Part shown: positions 35,405 through 45,400 of the stretch, piece after piece
Position numbering within the stretch: the stretch's first letter is position 1
How the letters are laid out: the number at the start of each line of letters is the position of its first letter
NCBI GenBank assembly: GCA_002839315.1
Contig: PGXV01000008.1
Coordinates: 43,707 to 107,706 of the forward strand
DNA: 64,000 nt
Reading direction: 5' to 3'
From: Spirochaetae bacterium HGW-Spirochaetae-3
Lineage (GTDB): Bacteria > Spirochaetota > Spirochaetia > Treponematales > UBA12059
Notes under the pieces: model-generated
The model's database searches: none
The model's input: only the letters and a program-made list of their open reading frames with translations
What the model was told of the DNA's origin: nothing
Position numbers and translations under genes: made by a program

Positions 35405-37249
35405 ATGCTCGGCATGTCGCTTAGCCTTCGTCGCTACATATCGACGCGTCTCATGCGGGCCGTAATAGGCAGCGGGCTAATCGCTGGCGCCGGTATCATC
35501 ACAACCGGTACGATCCTGATGAACAGGATCATCGACACCGCGACGGAAACCGCTTTCCAGGAGGTAGAGAACCGCCTCGTCATCCTCGACCGCATGCTAT
35601 ACCGCGCGGAAATGGACGCCGTCGCCTCGGGCCACGCCGCGATCGAGCGGTTGGTCGAGCGCTACCCGGCTATGGCCGACGCGAAGGCCGCCGGACCGGG
35701 CTCCCTGAGGGACTCCGCGGACGAGCTCGGTATCAGCGAGATATACTTCATCGACGCCTCCGGCGTCATCGAGGCGACGTCGTTCGCCCCGGACCTCGGA
35801 TTGAACCTGTTCTCGCTCGGTCCCGAGTTCAAGGGCTTCCTGCGGCGGATTCGAGGGAGCGGCCGCTTCGCCGACCAGCGCCTGAGCATGTCGAGCCTCA
35901 CGTCGCAGGCGAACAGCTACCAGTACTACGGCCCGGAGGGAGCGGATTACCTCATAGAGGTATCGACGAGGCTCGACGTGGCGGTACCGAGGAGCTTCCC
36001 GGGGCTCGGGTTCCCCGAACTCATCCGCCTGCTGCTCAATCAAGGCGGCGGATCGACTAAGCCCTTCGTCAGGGCCACGGATTTCATATGGGGGAACGAT
36101 CCCCCGTACCGCTCGTTCATAGACCAGCGACCGGTGGACGACGACCTGACGCGGCTCATATCCAGCGCCGCGGCCGGGGAGACGGTCTCGTCTACGGCCG
36201 GGCCGACAAGGACACTGGTCCGGTCGCTCTCGCTGGCGCGCTCCGATTTCGACTACATGGACAAGGGCATGTACGCCGTATTGGTCGTCGATCGCTCCCC
36301 CGCCCGCGACTTCGTCGTCGTATCGGCGGCTGTCTCGCTCGCGCTCATCGGCCTGGCCATAGCCGCGTCCTACCTGTGGGCAAAAGGCTCGTTCGACCGC
36401 CATGTAACATGCCGGCTCGAGGAGCTGGAGTCGGCCATGAACAAGATAGGCTCGGGCGACGCCGACGCGCGGCTGCATGACGGCGAGGACGGCGAGGACG
36501 ACGAGATCGCCTCGATCGGGCGTAGCGCCGAAGGCATGGTCGAGCAGATAAGGGAGCGCAACGCCGAGCTGTCGTCGTTCGCCCGCAAGCTCGAGGAGGA
36601 AGTCTCCGAGGGGGTTCGGCGAGAGAAGGCCCTGGAGGATATACTGGAGGCCAACCAGGCGCTCGTCCACGAGATGGACCACCGCGTCAAGAACAACCTG
36701 CAATTCGCGATGAGCCTGGCCTCGATACAAGCCAGGATGGTCGAATCCGAAGTCGCGCGGCTGGCGCTGGAGCGCATGCGCTCCAGGCTCAGCGTTATCT
36801 CGATGGTACAGGACTACGCGCTCAAGGACCCGGACCGCCCGCGCGTACGCATGGAAGGATTCCTCTCGGACGTCTGCGCGGACATAGCCGGCTCGTTCAA
36901 TCGACAGATATCGAGGATCAGGCGCCGCATCGACGCGGGGGACGTGGAGATGGACGCCCCCGCCGCCATAGCGATAGGGCTTATCGTCGCGGAGCTCATA
37001 GACAACGCCTATCGCCACGCGTTCGCCGATGTCGGCGCCGGCGTCCTCTCGATAGTCATGCGCCATGGCGACGTCGGCGCTGCCGGCGGCCTCTCGATTA
37101 CGGTGGAGGACGACGGAAACGGCGAGCCGAGGGAAGGCGGCGTAGGACTGGAACTGGCCGGGGCCCTCGCCGCGCAACTCGGGGGCGGTCTCTCGTGGGA
37201 ATCCTCCGGCGGCACACGCGTAACGCTCACGATACCGCCAGCCGCTTGA
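35405..37249 (+). CDS. Membrane histidine kinase, HisKA_2 type, orphan
   Basis: The 614-residue sensor has an N-terminal membrane helix (about 16-40) and an extracytoplasmic domain of about 260 residues with a PAS/Cache-like look (DELGISEIYFIDASGVIEATSF). A second membrane helix (about 300-325) is followed by a HAMP-like linker and a coiled coil. The kinase core has the HisKA_2 phospho-acceptor region HEMDHRVKNNLQFAMSLAS near 420 and an HATPase domain (IVAELIDNAYRHAF, DDGNGEPREGGVGL). HisKA_2 kinases often signal to output domains other than transcription factors. No response regulator is encoded nearby. The ATG at 35405 lacks a strong Shine-Dalgarno; ATG 35414 is an alternative. Confidence 0.88.
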   Translation: MLGMSLSLRRYISTRLMRAVIGSGLIAGAGIITTGTILMNRIIDTATETAFQEVENRLVILDRMLYRAEMDAVASGHAAIERLVERYPAMADAKAAGPGSLRDSADELGISEIYFIDASGVIEATSFAPDLGLNLFSLGPEFKGFLRRIRGSGRFADQRLSMSSLTSQANSYQYYGPEGADYLIEVSTRLDVAVPRSFPGLGFPELIRLLLNQGGGSTKPFVRATDFIWGNDPPYRSFIDQRPVDDDLTRLISSAAAGETVSSTAGPTRTLVRSLSLARSDFDYMDKGMYAVLVVDRSPARDFVVVSAAVSLALIGLAIAASYLWAKGSFDRHVTCRLEELESAMNKIGSGDADARLHDGEDGEDDEIASIGRSAEGMVEQIRERNAELSSFARKLEEEVSEGVRREKALEDILEANQALVHEMDHRVKNNLQFAMSLASIQARMVESEVARLALERMRSRLSVISMVQDYALKDPDRPRVRMEGFLSDVCADIAGSFNRQISRIRRRIDAGDVEMDAPAAIAIGLIVAELIDNAYRHAFADVGAGVLSIVMRHGDVGAAGGLSITVEDDGNGEPREGGVGLELAGALAAQLGGGLSWESSGGTRVTLTIPPAA

Positions 37250-37280
37250 CATCGTCGCCCGCCGGCGGCACCATCGTTCC

Positions 37281-37736
37281 ATGATACCCGAAAAAGTCTC
37301 GAGGATCCTCGAAGGAGCGGGCCTGGCGGCACTGGAATTCGAACCGGGATCGACGCCGACCGCTCCGCTCGCCGCGGCCCGCATAGGCGTCGAGGTCGGC
37401 CAGATCGCCAAGTCCTTATTATTCCGCGCCAAGGACGGCGCGTACCATCTCGTCGTATGCGCCGGCGACAGGCGCGTCAACTCGGGCAGGCTCAAGGCCC
37501 TCGTCGGTTCCAAGGCGAGCATGGCCGACGCCGAGGAGACGCTCCGCGTCACCGGCTATCCGCCGGGCGGGGTCTGCCCCTTCGGCGTGGACGGCGCGTC
37601 GATATGGATAGACGAGAGCCTCTCGGCGTGGAAGACGGTCTACCCCGCGGCCGGTACCGACGCCACCGGGGTACCGACGACCTTCGAGCAGCTGCTCGCG
37701 ATCACGGGCGGCGCTCGGGCCGCCGTGACCGAGTAG
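37281..37736 (+). CDS. YbaK/EbsC-family aminoacyl-tRNA deacylase-like protein
   Basis: The 151-residue protein is a single YbaK-like domain (IGVEVGQIAKSLLFRAKDG near 35, the invariant-type Lys in IAKSLLF, VNSGRLKALVGSKASMADAEE near 72, and GYPPGGVCPFG near 95). Family members remove mischarged amino acids from tRNA, such as Ala or Cys from tRNA-Pro. The specificity here cannot be set. It starts 31 nt after the kinase gene, on the same strand. Confidence 0.9.
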   Translation: MIPEKVSRILEGAGLAALEFEPGSTPTAPLAAARIGVEVGQIAKSLLFRAKDGAYHLVVCAGDRRVNSGRLKALVGSKASMADAEETLRVTGYPPGGVCPFGVDGASIWIDESLSAWKTVYPAAGTDATGVPTTFEQLLAITGGARAAVTE

Positions 37737-37745
37737 CGTCCCGGC

Positions 37746-38540
37746 CTACCAGGATCCCTTGAGCTGGCCGCCGTCCAGGGCTACGACCTGCCCGGTCAGG
37801 AAGGACGCCGCCGGCGACAGCATCCAGCACGCCGCCTCGCCGAATTCGTCGGGCTCGCCGTAGCGTCCGAGGGCGATCGAGGCGAGGGCCCGGGAGCGCG
37901 CCTCCTCGACGCTCGTACCCTTGCGCTCCGCCGTAGCCTTGTCCAGCCGCTCCACGCGGCCGGTCGCGAAGCGGCCCGGTGCGAGGCAGTTAACCCGTAT
38001 GCCCTTCGGCGCCAGCTCTACGGACAGCGTCTTGGCCATGGCGACGGTAGCCGATCGTAGGGAATTGGACAGGAGGAGACCGTCTATCGGTTCCTTGACG
38101 GACGTCGAGGAGCAGACGAGCACGGCCCCTCCGCGCGCCGACAGGCCCGGCAGCGAAGTCCTGACGAGCCGAACCGCCGACATCACGAGAAGATCGAAGG
38201 CCCCGCTCCAGGCCGCGTCGTCGAGGTCGGCGAACAGCCCCGGCTTCGGCCCGCCCGAATTGACGACGAGCGCGTCTATGCCTTCGCCGAACGCCTCGGC
38301 CGCGGATCGAACCCACGCGGCGATGGACCCCGAGTCGGTTACGTCGAGAACGGCTCCCTCGACCGAGGCGCCGGGAACCTCGCCGCGCAGGCGCCCGAGC
38401 GCCGCGGTTACCTTCGAGGCATCGCGGCTGCCTATCCATACGCGCGCGCCTTCCGCCGCGAGCGCCTTGGCCGTCGCGAAGCCGAGTCCTTCGGTCGACG
38501 CGGCGACCAGCGCGACCTTACCCCTGAGACCTAGTTCCAT
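37746..38540 (-). CDS. SDR-family protein lacking the usual Tyr-x3-Lys site
   Basis: The 264-residue protein has a Rossmann fold like 3-oxoacyl-ACP reductases. The cofactor motif is altered to AASTEGLGFATA (normally TGxxxGxG), NNAG is replaced by NSGGPKPG, and the catalytic YxxxK lines up with SNSLR, so Tyr becomes Ser and Lys becomes Arg. The C-terminal LTGQVVALDGG is normal. This fits a known BKR-like SDR subgroup that lacks the standard tetrad; its reaction is unclear. The ATG at 38540 gives the normal SDR start. It is the third gene of an ilvE-DUF362-SDR run, 62 nt after DUF362. Confidence 0.9.
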   Translation of the reverse strand: MELGLRGKVALVAASTEGLGFATAKALAAEGARVWIGSRDASKVTAALGRLRGEVPGASVEGAVLDVTDSGSIAAWVRSAAEAFGEGIDALVVNSGGPKPGLFADLDDAAWSGAFDLLVMSAVRLVRTSLPGLSARGGAVLVCSSTSVKEPIDGLLLSNSLRSATVAMAKTLSVELAPKGIRVNCLAPGRFATGRVERLDKATAERKGTSVEEARSRALASIALGRYGEPDEFGEAACWMLSPAASFLTGQVVALDGGQLKGSW

Positions 38541-38602
38541 GGTTGCCTCCCGGATATACGATAACGCCGGGATAGCCGGATAGCAAACGGAGCGGCGCCG
38601 GG

Positions 38603-39721
38603 CTAGGGCCGCCGGAGCAGGCGGATTGCGTCCTCCGGACATACTTCGTGGCAGCAATAGCATCGCAGGCACTTCTCGTAGTCCACGGCGACGTATCGTT
38701 TCCGCCCGCGGCCCTCGACTATCTCGAGGGCGCCTGCGGGGCAGATCTTGACGCAGGCGCCGCATAGCGCGCAGCGCTTCCGCGAGAAGAAAGGCCTCGG
38801 AGCCGCTAAGTTACCGAGCAGGCGCCCCAACGGCCCCTTCCTCGCGGCGCGGCCCTCGTCGACGATCGGCACGAGCTTGAAGTCGTTCACCCGTACGCTC
38901 TCGGGCGACGCCCCGACCGTCCGGATCGCCGCGGAGTCGAAACCGTAGACGGCGCTCCCGGCGGCCTCGCGCAGGTACGGCACGTCCATAGGATCGTACC
39001 CGACGATCGACGAGGCCACCCAATCCACTGCAAAAGGGTTAGCGCCGGCCAGCACGAGCCCGACCTTGCGCGGGGTTCCGTTGCGCGGGCCGGGCCCCTC
39101 CATCGCGACGACGGCGTCCATGATGGAGAAGACGGGACCGACGGCCAACGTGAGGTCGGCTAGCATGGATCCGAATTCGCGCTTGCCGGGGAAGCGCATG
39201 TGGAAGGCGCTTTTCTGAAGCCCCGGGATCACGCCGAACAGGTTTTTCGCGGCGCCCGTGAAGTACATGAACGAGTGCGTCTTGAGCCTGCAGAGGCTAA
39301 TTATCAGGTCGGCTTCGGCCGCGGCCCGTGCTATGGCGAACCGCTTTACGAGTCGGCCGTCGGGCACGCTTACTTCTACGGAATCGCCGAAATCCAGCCA
39401 TTCGACGCCCTCCTCGAGGGCGACCGTTTTCAACCCGCTCTTGGCGCCGACCGCGTCGCCGGACTGGAACGCCGGTGAATCGCCGACGAGGATACGCGCC
39501 GCCCCTCCGGCCCTCAGTAGCCGGATGACGGCGCGAAGCATCTCGGGGGCGGTGGTCACGGCGCGCTCGGGATCGGCGGACGCGAGCATGTTGGGCTTGA
39601 CGAGCACGGTCTTGCCGGCGACGGCCAGGCCCCCGGCCTTCTCGACCGCGTCGGCTACCGCGGCACGAACGGGCTCGACCTCGTAGTCGGCGCACGGCAC
39701 TATGGCGACGGAATGCTCCAT
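38603..39721 (-). CDS. DUF362 iron-sulfur protein with two 4Fe-4S clusters
   Basis: The 372-residue protein combines an N-terminal DUF362 domain (about 1-290; VLVKPNMLASADPERAVTT, SLCRLKTHSFMYFTGAAKN, PFAVDWVASSIVGYDP) with a C-terminal ferredoxin domain. That domain carries CALCGACVKICPAG and CLRCYCCHEVCPED, two complete CxxCxxCxxxCP cluster motifs. It is probably a cytoplasmic redox protein; no substrate is established for the family. It begins 2 nt after ilvE, so translation is coupled, but the link to branched-chain amino acids is unclear. Confidence 0.93.
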   Translation of the reverse strand: MEHSVAIVPCADYEVEPVRAAVADAVEKAGGLAVAGKTVLVKPNMLASADPERAVTTAPEMLRAVIRLLRAGGAARILVGDSPAFQSGDAVGAKSGLKTVALEEGVEWLDFGDSVEVSVPDGRLVKRFAIARAAAEADLIISLCRLKTHSFMYFTGAAKNLFGVIPGLQKSAFHMRFPGKREFGSMLADLTLAVGPVFSIMDAVVAMEGPGPRNGTPRKVGLVLAGANPFAVDWVASSIVGYDPMDVPYLREAAGSAVYGFDSAAIRTVGASPESVRVNDFKLVPIVDEGRAARKGPLGRLLGNLAAPRPFFSRKRCALCGACVKICPAGALEIVEGRGRKRYVAVDYEKCLRCYCCHEVCPEDAIRLLRRP

Positions 39722-39723
39722 GG

Positions 39724-40830
39724 TCAGGATACGACCTCCGTCCAGCCGAAGCTATCGGGCAGGCGGCCAGTCTGGATGCCGTCGAGCTCGTCGTATATCC
39801 TCGTCGTGACGGGACCTACCGCGCCCGAGCCGAACGAATAGTCCTTGCCCTTCCAGCGCATCGAGCCGATAGGCGATATCACCGCCGCGGTACCCATGCA
39901 GAAGGCCTCGTCGGCGGGCCCGGCCGCGGCGTAGTCGCCGGTACCGAGCACGCGCGCCAGCTCCAGCGGCGCGAACACCACGTCGACGCCCAGGCGCTCG
40001 CGGGCCACGCGCATCACCGAGTCGCGCGTGATACCCTTGAGGATGGACGGGGAATCGGCGACGTACAGCGCGCCGCCCTTGACCATCGCGAAGTTGGCCG
40101 AGCCGACTTCCTCGACGCGCTTGCCCTCGTGGTCGAGGAACAGGAGATCGGCGAAGCCGTCGGCCTTGGCTTTCTTGGTCGGCTGGAAGCACGGGGCGTA
40201 GTTTCCGGCGGCCTTTACCCATCCGGTGCCGCGGGCCGCGGCGCGCTGGTGCTCGTCCTCGACCTTCACGCCTATGCATGTCAGGCCCTTGAAATACGAG
40301 CCTACCGGCTGGACGTATACCACGAACGTCGTCTCGCCGCACGCGGCCGGCGCCAGGGTCATGCCCGAGCCGACGAGGAGCGGGCGGATATAGAGCGCGC
40401 CCTTGCCGAGCGGCGGCACGTAGTCGACGTTCGCCCTTACCACGTCGACGACGGTCTTGCGGAACAGGTCCTCGGTCGGCGGGGCGAGCATCAGGCGATC
40501 GGCCCCGGACGCCATGCGCGCGGCGTTGGCCGAGACGCGGAACAGCCTGATCCTGCCGTCGACGCCGCGCCTGGCCTTCATGCCCTCGAATAGCGCCTGG
40601 CCGTAGTTGAGCGCCCCGGCCTGCGGCGGCATACGGAGGACGCCGGCGCTTACGACGGTAGGCGCCTCGTAGACGCCGTCTTCGCCGGCTACGCTGCCGC
40701 CCATGAACGGGGTTACCGTCACCGAGAAGCCTAGCTTCTCCCAAACGATCGACTCGAGCGGCGTCGGCTCGAGCGATCCGGGTATGACGATGGATTCGAA
40801 GCGGGACGACTGCTTGCCTGGGCTGCTCAT
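39724..40830 (-). CDS. ilvE: Branched-chain amino acid aminotransferase
   Basis: PLP enzyme that transaminates Val, Leu and Ile with 2-oxoglutarate. The 368-residue protein belongs to the long class-IV (BCAT group II) form: GALNYGQALFEGMKARRG near 75, the PLP Lys in GTGWVKAAGNYAPCF near 205, EEVGSANFAMV near 242 and GITRDSVM near 270. The ATG at 40830 has AGGAGAA upstream. It heads a run with DUF362 and SDR genes. Confidence 0.95.
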   Translation of the reverse strand: MSSPGKQSSRFESIVIPGSLEPTPLESIVWEKLGFSVTVTPFMGGSVAGEDGVYEAPTVVSAGVLRMPPQAGALNYGQALFEGMKARRGVDGRIRLFRVSANAARMASGADRLMLAPPTEDLFRKTVVDVVRANVDYVPPLGKGALYIRPLLVGSGMTLAPAACGETTFVVYVQPVGSYFKGLTCIGVKVEDEHQRAAARGTGWVKAAGNYAPCFQPTKKAKADGFADLLFLDHEGKRVEEVGSANFAMVKGGALYVADSPSILKGITRDSVMRVARERLGVDVVFAPLELARVLGTGDYAAAGPADEAFCMGTAAVISPIGSMRWKGKDYSFGSGAVGPVTTRIYDELDGIQTGRLPDSFGWTEVVS

Positions 40831-40851
40831 GGGCTTTTCTCCTGTGCGTTA

Positions 40852-40895
40852 CGATGTATCGTCGCATAGTAACACACAAGAAGCGCGAGGCTCAA
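40852..40895 (-). promoter_or_regulatory. Probable sigma-70 promoter of ilvE with dyad
   Basis: On the minus strand -35 TTGAGC (40890-40895) and -10 TACTAT (40866-40871) are 18 bp apart. A dyad CGAT-GT-ATCG (40852-40861) lies at the predicted start site, within a wider GTTAC...GTAAC repeat, and could be an operator. Confidence 0.6.
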
Positions 40896-40902
40896 CAGGC
40901 GC

Positions 40903-42429
40903 CTACCTGGCTCCGGCGAGAGCGGCGGCGAGGTCATCTCCGGCTAGCGCGCGCAGGTCCAGCTCCGACAGAAGCAGGTCCAGCTCGACCCGCAGGGCCT
41001 CCGCGAACGCGCGGTCACGCTCGGAGCGGGCGGAGGCCACGTCGTCGGAGGTCAAGGTGCCGGCGGCCGCGAGCTGGGCCGCGCGGTCGGCCTTGCGGGC
41101 GTTAAGCTCCGCTATGCGCCGCTGTATCGACAGGCGCTCGCGTAGCGCGTCCCGGGTTCCGGCCAACGACGCGGCCCGATCCGCCGTCGCGCGCTCCGCC
41201 TGCGCGAGTTGCGCATCCGCCGCGTCCACGGACAGCGCTTCAATCCGGCGCCGGTACTCGCGGGACGCCCCGGCTGAAAGCGGCACGTCCAGGGTCAGCG
41301 ACACGTTCCATGACAGACCCGCGCCGCCTGCCGTATCGGCGAAGTCGGAGATCAGCGTACCGGGATCGGAAGGATCGCCGCGCGAGTCCGGATAACGGGG
41401 CGACGCGGCGAGCGACGTGACGAGAATCGGAACGTCTATGGTCGAGCGCGCGACGGCGTCGGTCCGGGCCTTCTCCGAGGACAACGCGGCGCGCGCCGCG
41501 TCGGGCGTCTCGCCGGCGACGGGAGGGACCGCGGGATCGAGCGACGGGACCCTGTCGGAGAGGGGCGGCAGGATCATGGAGCCGCCCGCACCCGGTTCCA
41601 GCCCGAGTACGGACGCCAGCCGCCGCTCGGCTTCACGGAGCGACAAGCGCGTGTCCAGCAGCGACTGGCGTACCAGCTCGGCGGAGAGCGCGGACTCCAG
41701 GGCCGCGTCCTCGGTAGTCGTTCCGGCGCTGCGCCTGAGCCCGAACGATTCGGCGCGCCCGAGGGCGGACGACAGCGACGCCTCCTGAACGGCCAGCGTC
41801 CGCCTGAGCACGAGCACCCTTCCGGCGATTTCGACGGCGGCGCGTACGGCCTGGTTTCGCCGCGCCCTGTCGTCGAGGGCCGCCTGTTCCGCGACTATGG
41901 CGACGGAGCGCCTGGCGGCGGTCGCCGCCCCGAACGGCAGGAACTCGCCGACGGCGAACAGGGGCTGGCGCAGGGACGCGCTCAGCGACGGCGTCACCGC
42001 ATACTCGATCCCGCCGTCCTTGTCGGTAACGCTGAAACCGGACTTGACCCCGGCGGAGAGCGAGCCGGCCGTCGGCAGGACCTGGCTGTAGTTGAGGCCG
42101 CCCCCGAGGGACAGCGCGCCGGTGTCGGCGTAATACGGCGGCGAGCCGCCGAGCTTCGAGAAATCGAAGGCCCGCCGCGCGTCGTACGACAACGGGGTCA
42201 GCCCGAGCGTGAATTTCGGGCCGGCCTTGTCCAGCTCGAGACCATACTGCGCCGCCGCGATGCTCGCGAGGGCGCCAGACGCGCGTACCTCGGGGTCCGC
42301 CTCCAACACGCGAGCCGCGATCGACGCCAGGTCCCAGGCCTCGTCGCCTACCCTTTCCTGCGTATGGACCGATGCTACGGCCGCGAGGCCGACGACGAGG
42401 CCGAGTATCGCTCTAATCACACTCTTCAT
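40903..42429 (-). CDS. TolC-family outer membrane efflux protein
   Basis: The 508-residue protein has a signal peptide (about 1-24) and two repeated halves rich in long Ala/Arg/Glu/Ser heptad helices (AQLAQAERATADRAASLAGTR, ARNGKAD-like stretches), the layout of TolC-type outer-membrane channels. Sequence conservation in the family is low, so the call rests on helix pattern and on its place as the third gene after adaptor and RND pump. It starts in a 4-nt ATGA overlap with the pump gene. Confidence 0.9.
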   Translation of the reverse strand: MKSVIRAILGLVVGLAAVASVHTQERVGDEAWDLASIAARVLEADPEVRASGALASIAAAQYGLELDKAGPKFTLGLTPLSYDARRAFDFSKLGGSPPYYADTGALSLGGGLNYSQVLPTAGSLSAGVKSGFSVTDKDGGIEYAVTPSLSASLRQPLFAVGEFLPFGAATAARRSVAIVAEQAALDDRARRNQAVRAAVEIAGRVLVLRRTLAVQEASLSSALGRAESFGLRRSAGTTTEDAALESALSAELVRQSLLDTRLSLREAERRLASVLGLEPGAGGSMILPPLSDRVPSLDPAVPPVAGETPDAARAALSSEKARTDAVARSTIDVPILVTSLAASPRYPDSRGDPSDPGTLISDFADTAGGAGLSWNVSLTLDVPLSAGASREYRRRIEALSVDAADAQLAQAERATADRAASLAGTRDALRERLSIQRRIAELNARKADRAAQLAAAGTLTSDDVASARSERDRAFAEALRVELDLLLSELDLRALAGDDLAAALAGAR

Positions 42430-45400
42430 ACGGGAATCTCCTCGGTCTTTATCTTCCGATCGAATAGCAGGCCATACAGCGCGGGCACGACGGAAAGGGC
42501 CGTCAGCGTTGAGAAGAGCAGGCCGAAGATGATGGTGCTGGCCATCGGGCTCCAGACCACCGAGTAACCGCCGAGGCCGATCGCCGTGGGCAGGAGGCCT
42601 CCTATCGTAGTGACGCTCGTCAGCACGATGGGCCGGAGCCTCGTAGAAGCGGCCTCGACGACCGCGTCCGCTATCGGGACGCCCTTCTTCCTGAGGTAGT
42701 TAATGAATTCTATGAGCACGATGGAATCGTTGACGGCTATGCCCGCGAGCGCCACGCCCGCGTACAGCACGGTGGTGGAGAACGGCGTGCCGGAGAGCAC
42801 CAGGTACAGGACGACGCCGGCGAAGGCCATAGGCACCGAGAGCAGTATCAGGAGCGGCTGCGTATAGCTCTTGAACTGGGCGCCGAGCACCGCGTATATC
42901 AGGAACACGCCGATAAGGAATACCCGCAGGATCTGCACGAGCAGGTCGGCTATCTCGGCGAATTCGCCGCCGACCACCAGCTCGAGCCCCGGATATCGCG
43001 GCATGACCTCGCCTTCGAACCATGCCCGCACGTCGGCGTTGATGGCGGGGACGCCGTCCTTGGAGTACGCCTCGGCCGTGACGCCGACTTCGCGCTTGCC
43101 GTCCACCCGCTTGACGGCCGCCAGCGCCGAGCCCTCCTCCAGGTCGGCTATCGCGGAGAACGGCACGAGTCGTCCGTCCGGCGAGGGTATCTTGAGCTCG
43201 AGGAGCCTACGGACCGAGCCCGCCCCGCCCGTGCCCGCGTAGCGCACGACTATATCGAGCTCCTCGTTGCCGAAGAATACCGTTCCCGCGGGGAACCCGT
43301 CGTACGAGCCCCGGACGAACGCGCCGGCAGAGGCGACCGTGATGCCGTACGACGCCGCCCGCTCCTCGTTGACGCGGATGCGTAGCTCGGGCGTCCCGGC
43401 TTGCAGGGTATCCTCGATATTGAGCAGCTCGGGATACCCGGACAGTATCCCGCGGATACCGTCGGCCGTCTCGATCAGCGCGCCGTAGTCGTCGCCGCGT
43501 ACGCGGAAGCCTATGGGCGGGGACACGGGCGGCCCCGACGCGGCCTTCCGGTATATCACCTTCTCCGGCCCCGGGATGTCGGCGCACATAGCCTGGACCT
43601 CGTTCATGATGACGGCGATGGGCCGCTTTCGACCTTCCTTTACCTCGGTCAGGTCGACGACTATCTCGCCGACGTTCCCCGCGCTCGTCCCGCCGGAACC
43701 GCCCGAACGGAAGCCTACGCTGGAAATGACGTTGCTGACCTCTCCGTTACCGCGTAGCGGCAGGATACGCTCCTCGAAGCTGCGGATAACGGCCTCTGTC
43801 TTGGCCCGGTTCGAGCCCGAAGGGAGGTCTACGTCGATATAGAACAGCGTAAAATCCTCGGCGCTGAACAGGTCCTGCCGGATGAACGGGATAGCCGAAA
43901 AGATACCGCCCGCGACGAGCACGAAACCGAGGACCACGAAGAGCCGCCTTCGGTACAGCGTCCTCACGAGGCGCTCGAACCGCGGCTTCAGGCGGTCGAA
44001 GAGATCCGGTTTCGACTTGACGATATCGCCGCCCGGCCACTCCGCGGAATGCGCCGGGATGAATACGATGGCCTCTATCGTCGACGCTATCAGCGCGATC
44101 GAGACGACGAGAGGGATGACCCGGAGGAACTTGCCTATCGTCCCGGGCAGTATCATCAGAGGCAGGAAGGCGGCGACCGTAGTCAGGCTGGAGGCGACGA
44201 TGGGCCAGGCTACCTGGCCCGTGCCCTCTATCGCGGCAGATCGCTTGTCCAGGCCCAGCCTGCGCAGGCGATAGGTATTCTCCGTTATGACGATCGCGTG
44301 GTCGACGACCAGCCCGAGCACGAGCACGAGACCGAACAAGGTATTGGAGTTGATCGTCTCGCCGAGCGCCTCGAGGACGAGGAAGGTGGCCGCGAAGGTC
44401 ACCGGGATTCCCAGCGCCGTCATCAGCGCGTTGCGGGCCCCGAGGAACAGGAACAGGATCAAAGACAGGAGGACGAGGCCCTGGACCGCGTTGGTCAGCA
44501 GCACGTCGATGCTGTCGCGTATCTGTACCGTGGAATCGTTGACCAGCGATACGGAAAGGCCATCGGGCAGCGACGGCCGGGCCGCGGCTACTATTTCCTT
44601 TACCCGGTCGATCACCCGGATGGAGTCCCCACGGGGGACCTTGCCGACCCGGAGGAGCACGGACCTCTCGCCGTTGAACAGGGACGTCTCTCCCTCCTCG
44701 TCGTAATCGTCGTGAACGCGCGCGACGTCCCCGACCCGGACGAGAGCCCCGCGGGAATCGACGCGGCGGACGATGACGTCCTCGAAATCGCCGATGCCGC
44801 GGAGCGAGCCGACGGTACGCAGGAGGTACTCCCGCGACGCCGTCTCGAGGGCGCCGCCCGGCACCGAGACGTTCTTCTGTTGCACGGCCCGCAGCAGCTC
44901 GGAAATCGAAATGCCGAACGACTCGAGCCTGTCGCGGTCGGCGTCCACCACGATGCGCCGATCGCGATCGCCTACGAGGTCCACGGACGAGACGTCCTTG
45001 ACCGACAGGACGCGGTCCTGAAGGTCGCGCGCGACGACGCTGATGTCGGCGTACGGGACGATTCCGGAGACCGCTACCTCGATGACGGGCAGGAAGTCGT
45101 TGGACGAGAAATCGTTGGCTATAGGTTGCAGCGCGCCGTCGGGCAGGCTAACCCGGCCGAGCCGCGTGCGCGCGTCCTGGAACAGGCGCTCGAATTCGTC
45201 GTTGGAGATACCATCGTCGAATTCCACGCGCACCACCGACAGGCCGTCGCTAGTGACGCTCTGGATACGCTTGAGGCTCTTGAGCCCTTGCATCTCGCGT
45301 TCTACCTTGACGGTAACCGACTGCTCGATGTCGGAGGAGGAAGCGCCCGGATACGGTACGACGACGTTGACCCAGAAGAACGGCACCTCGGAAAACTGCT

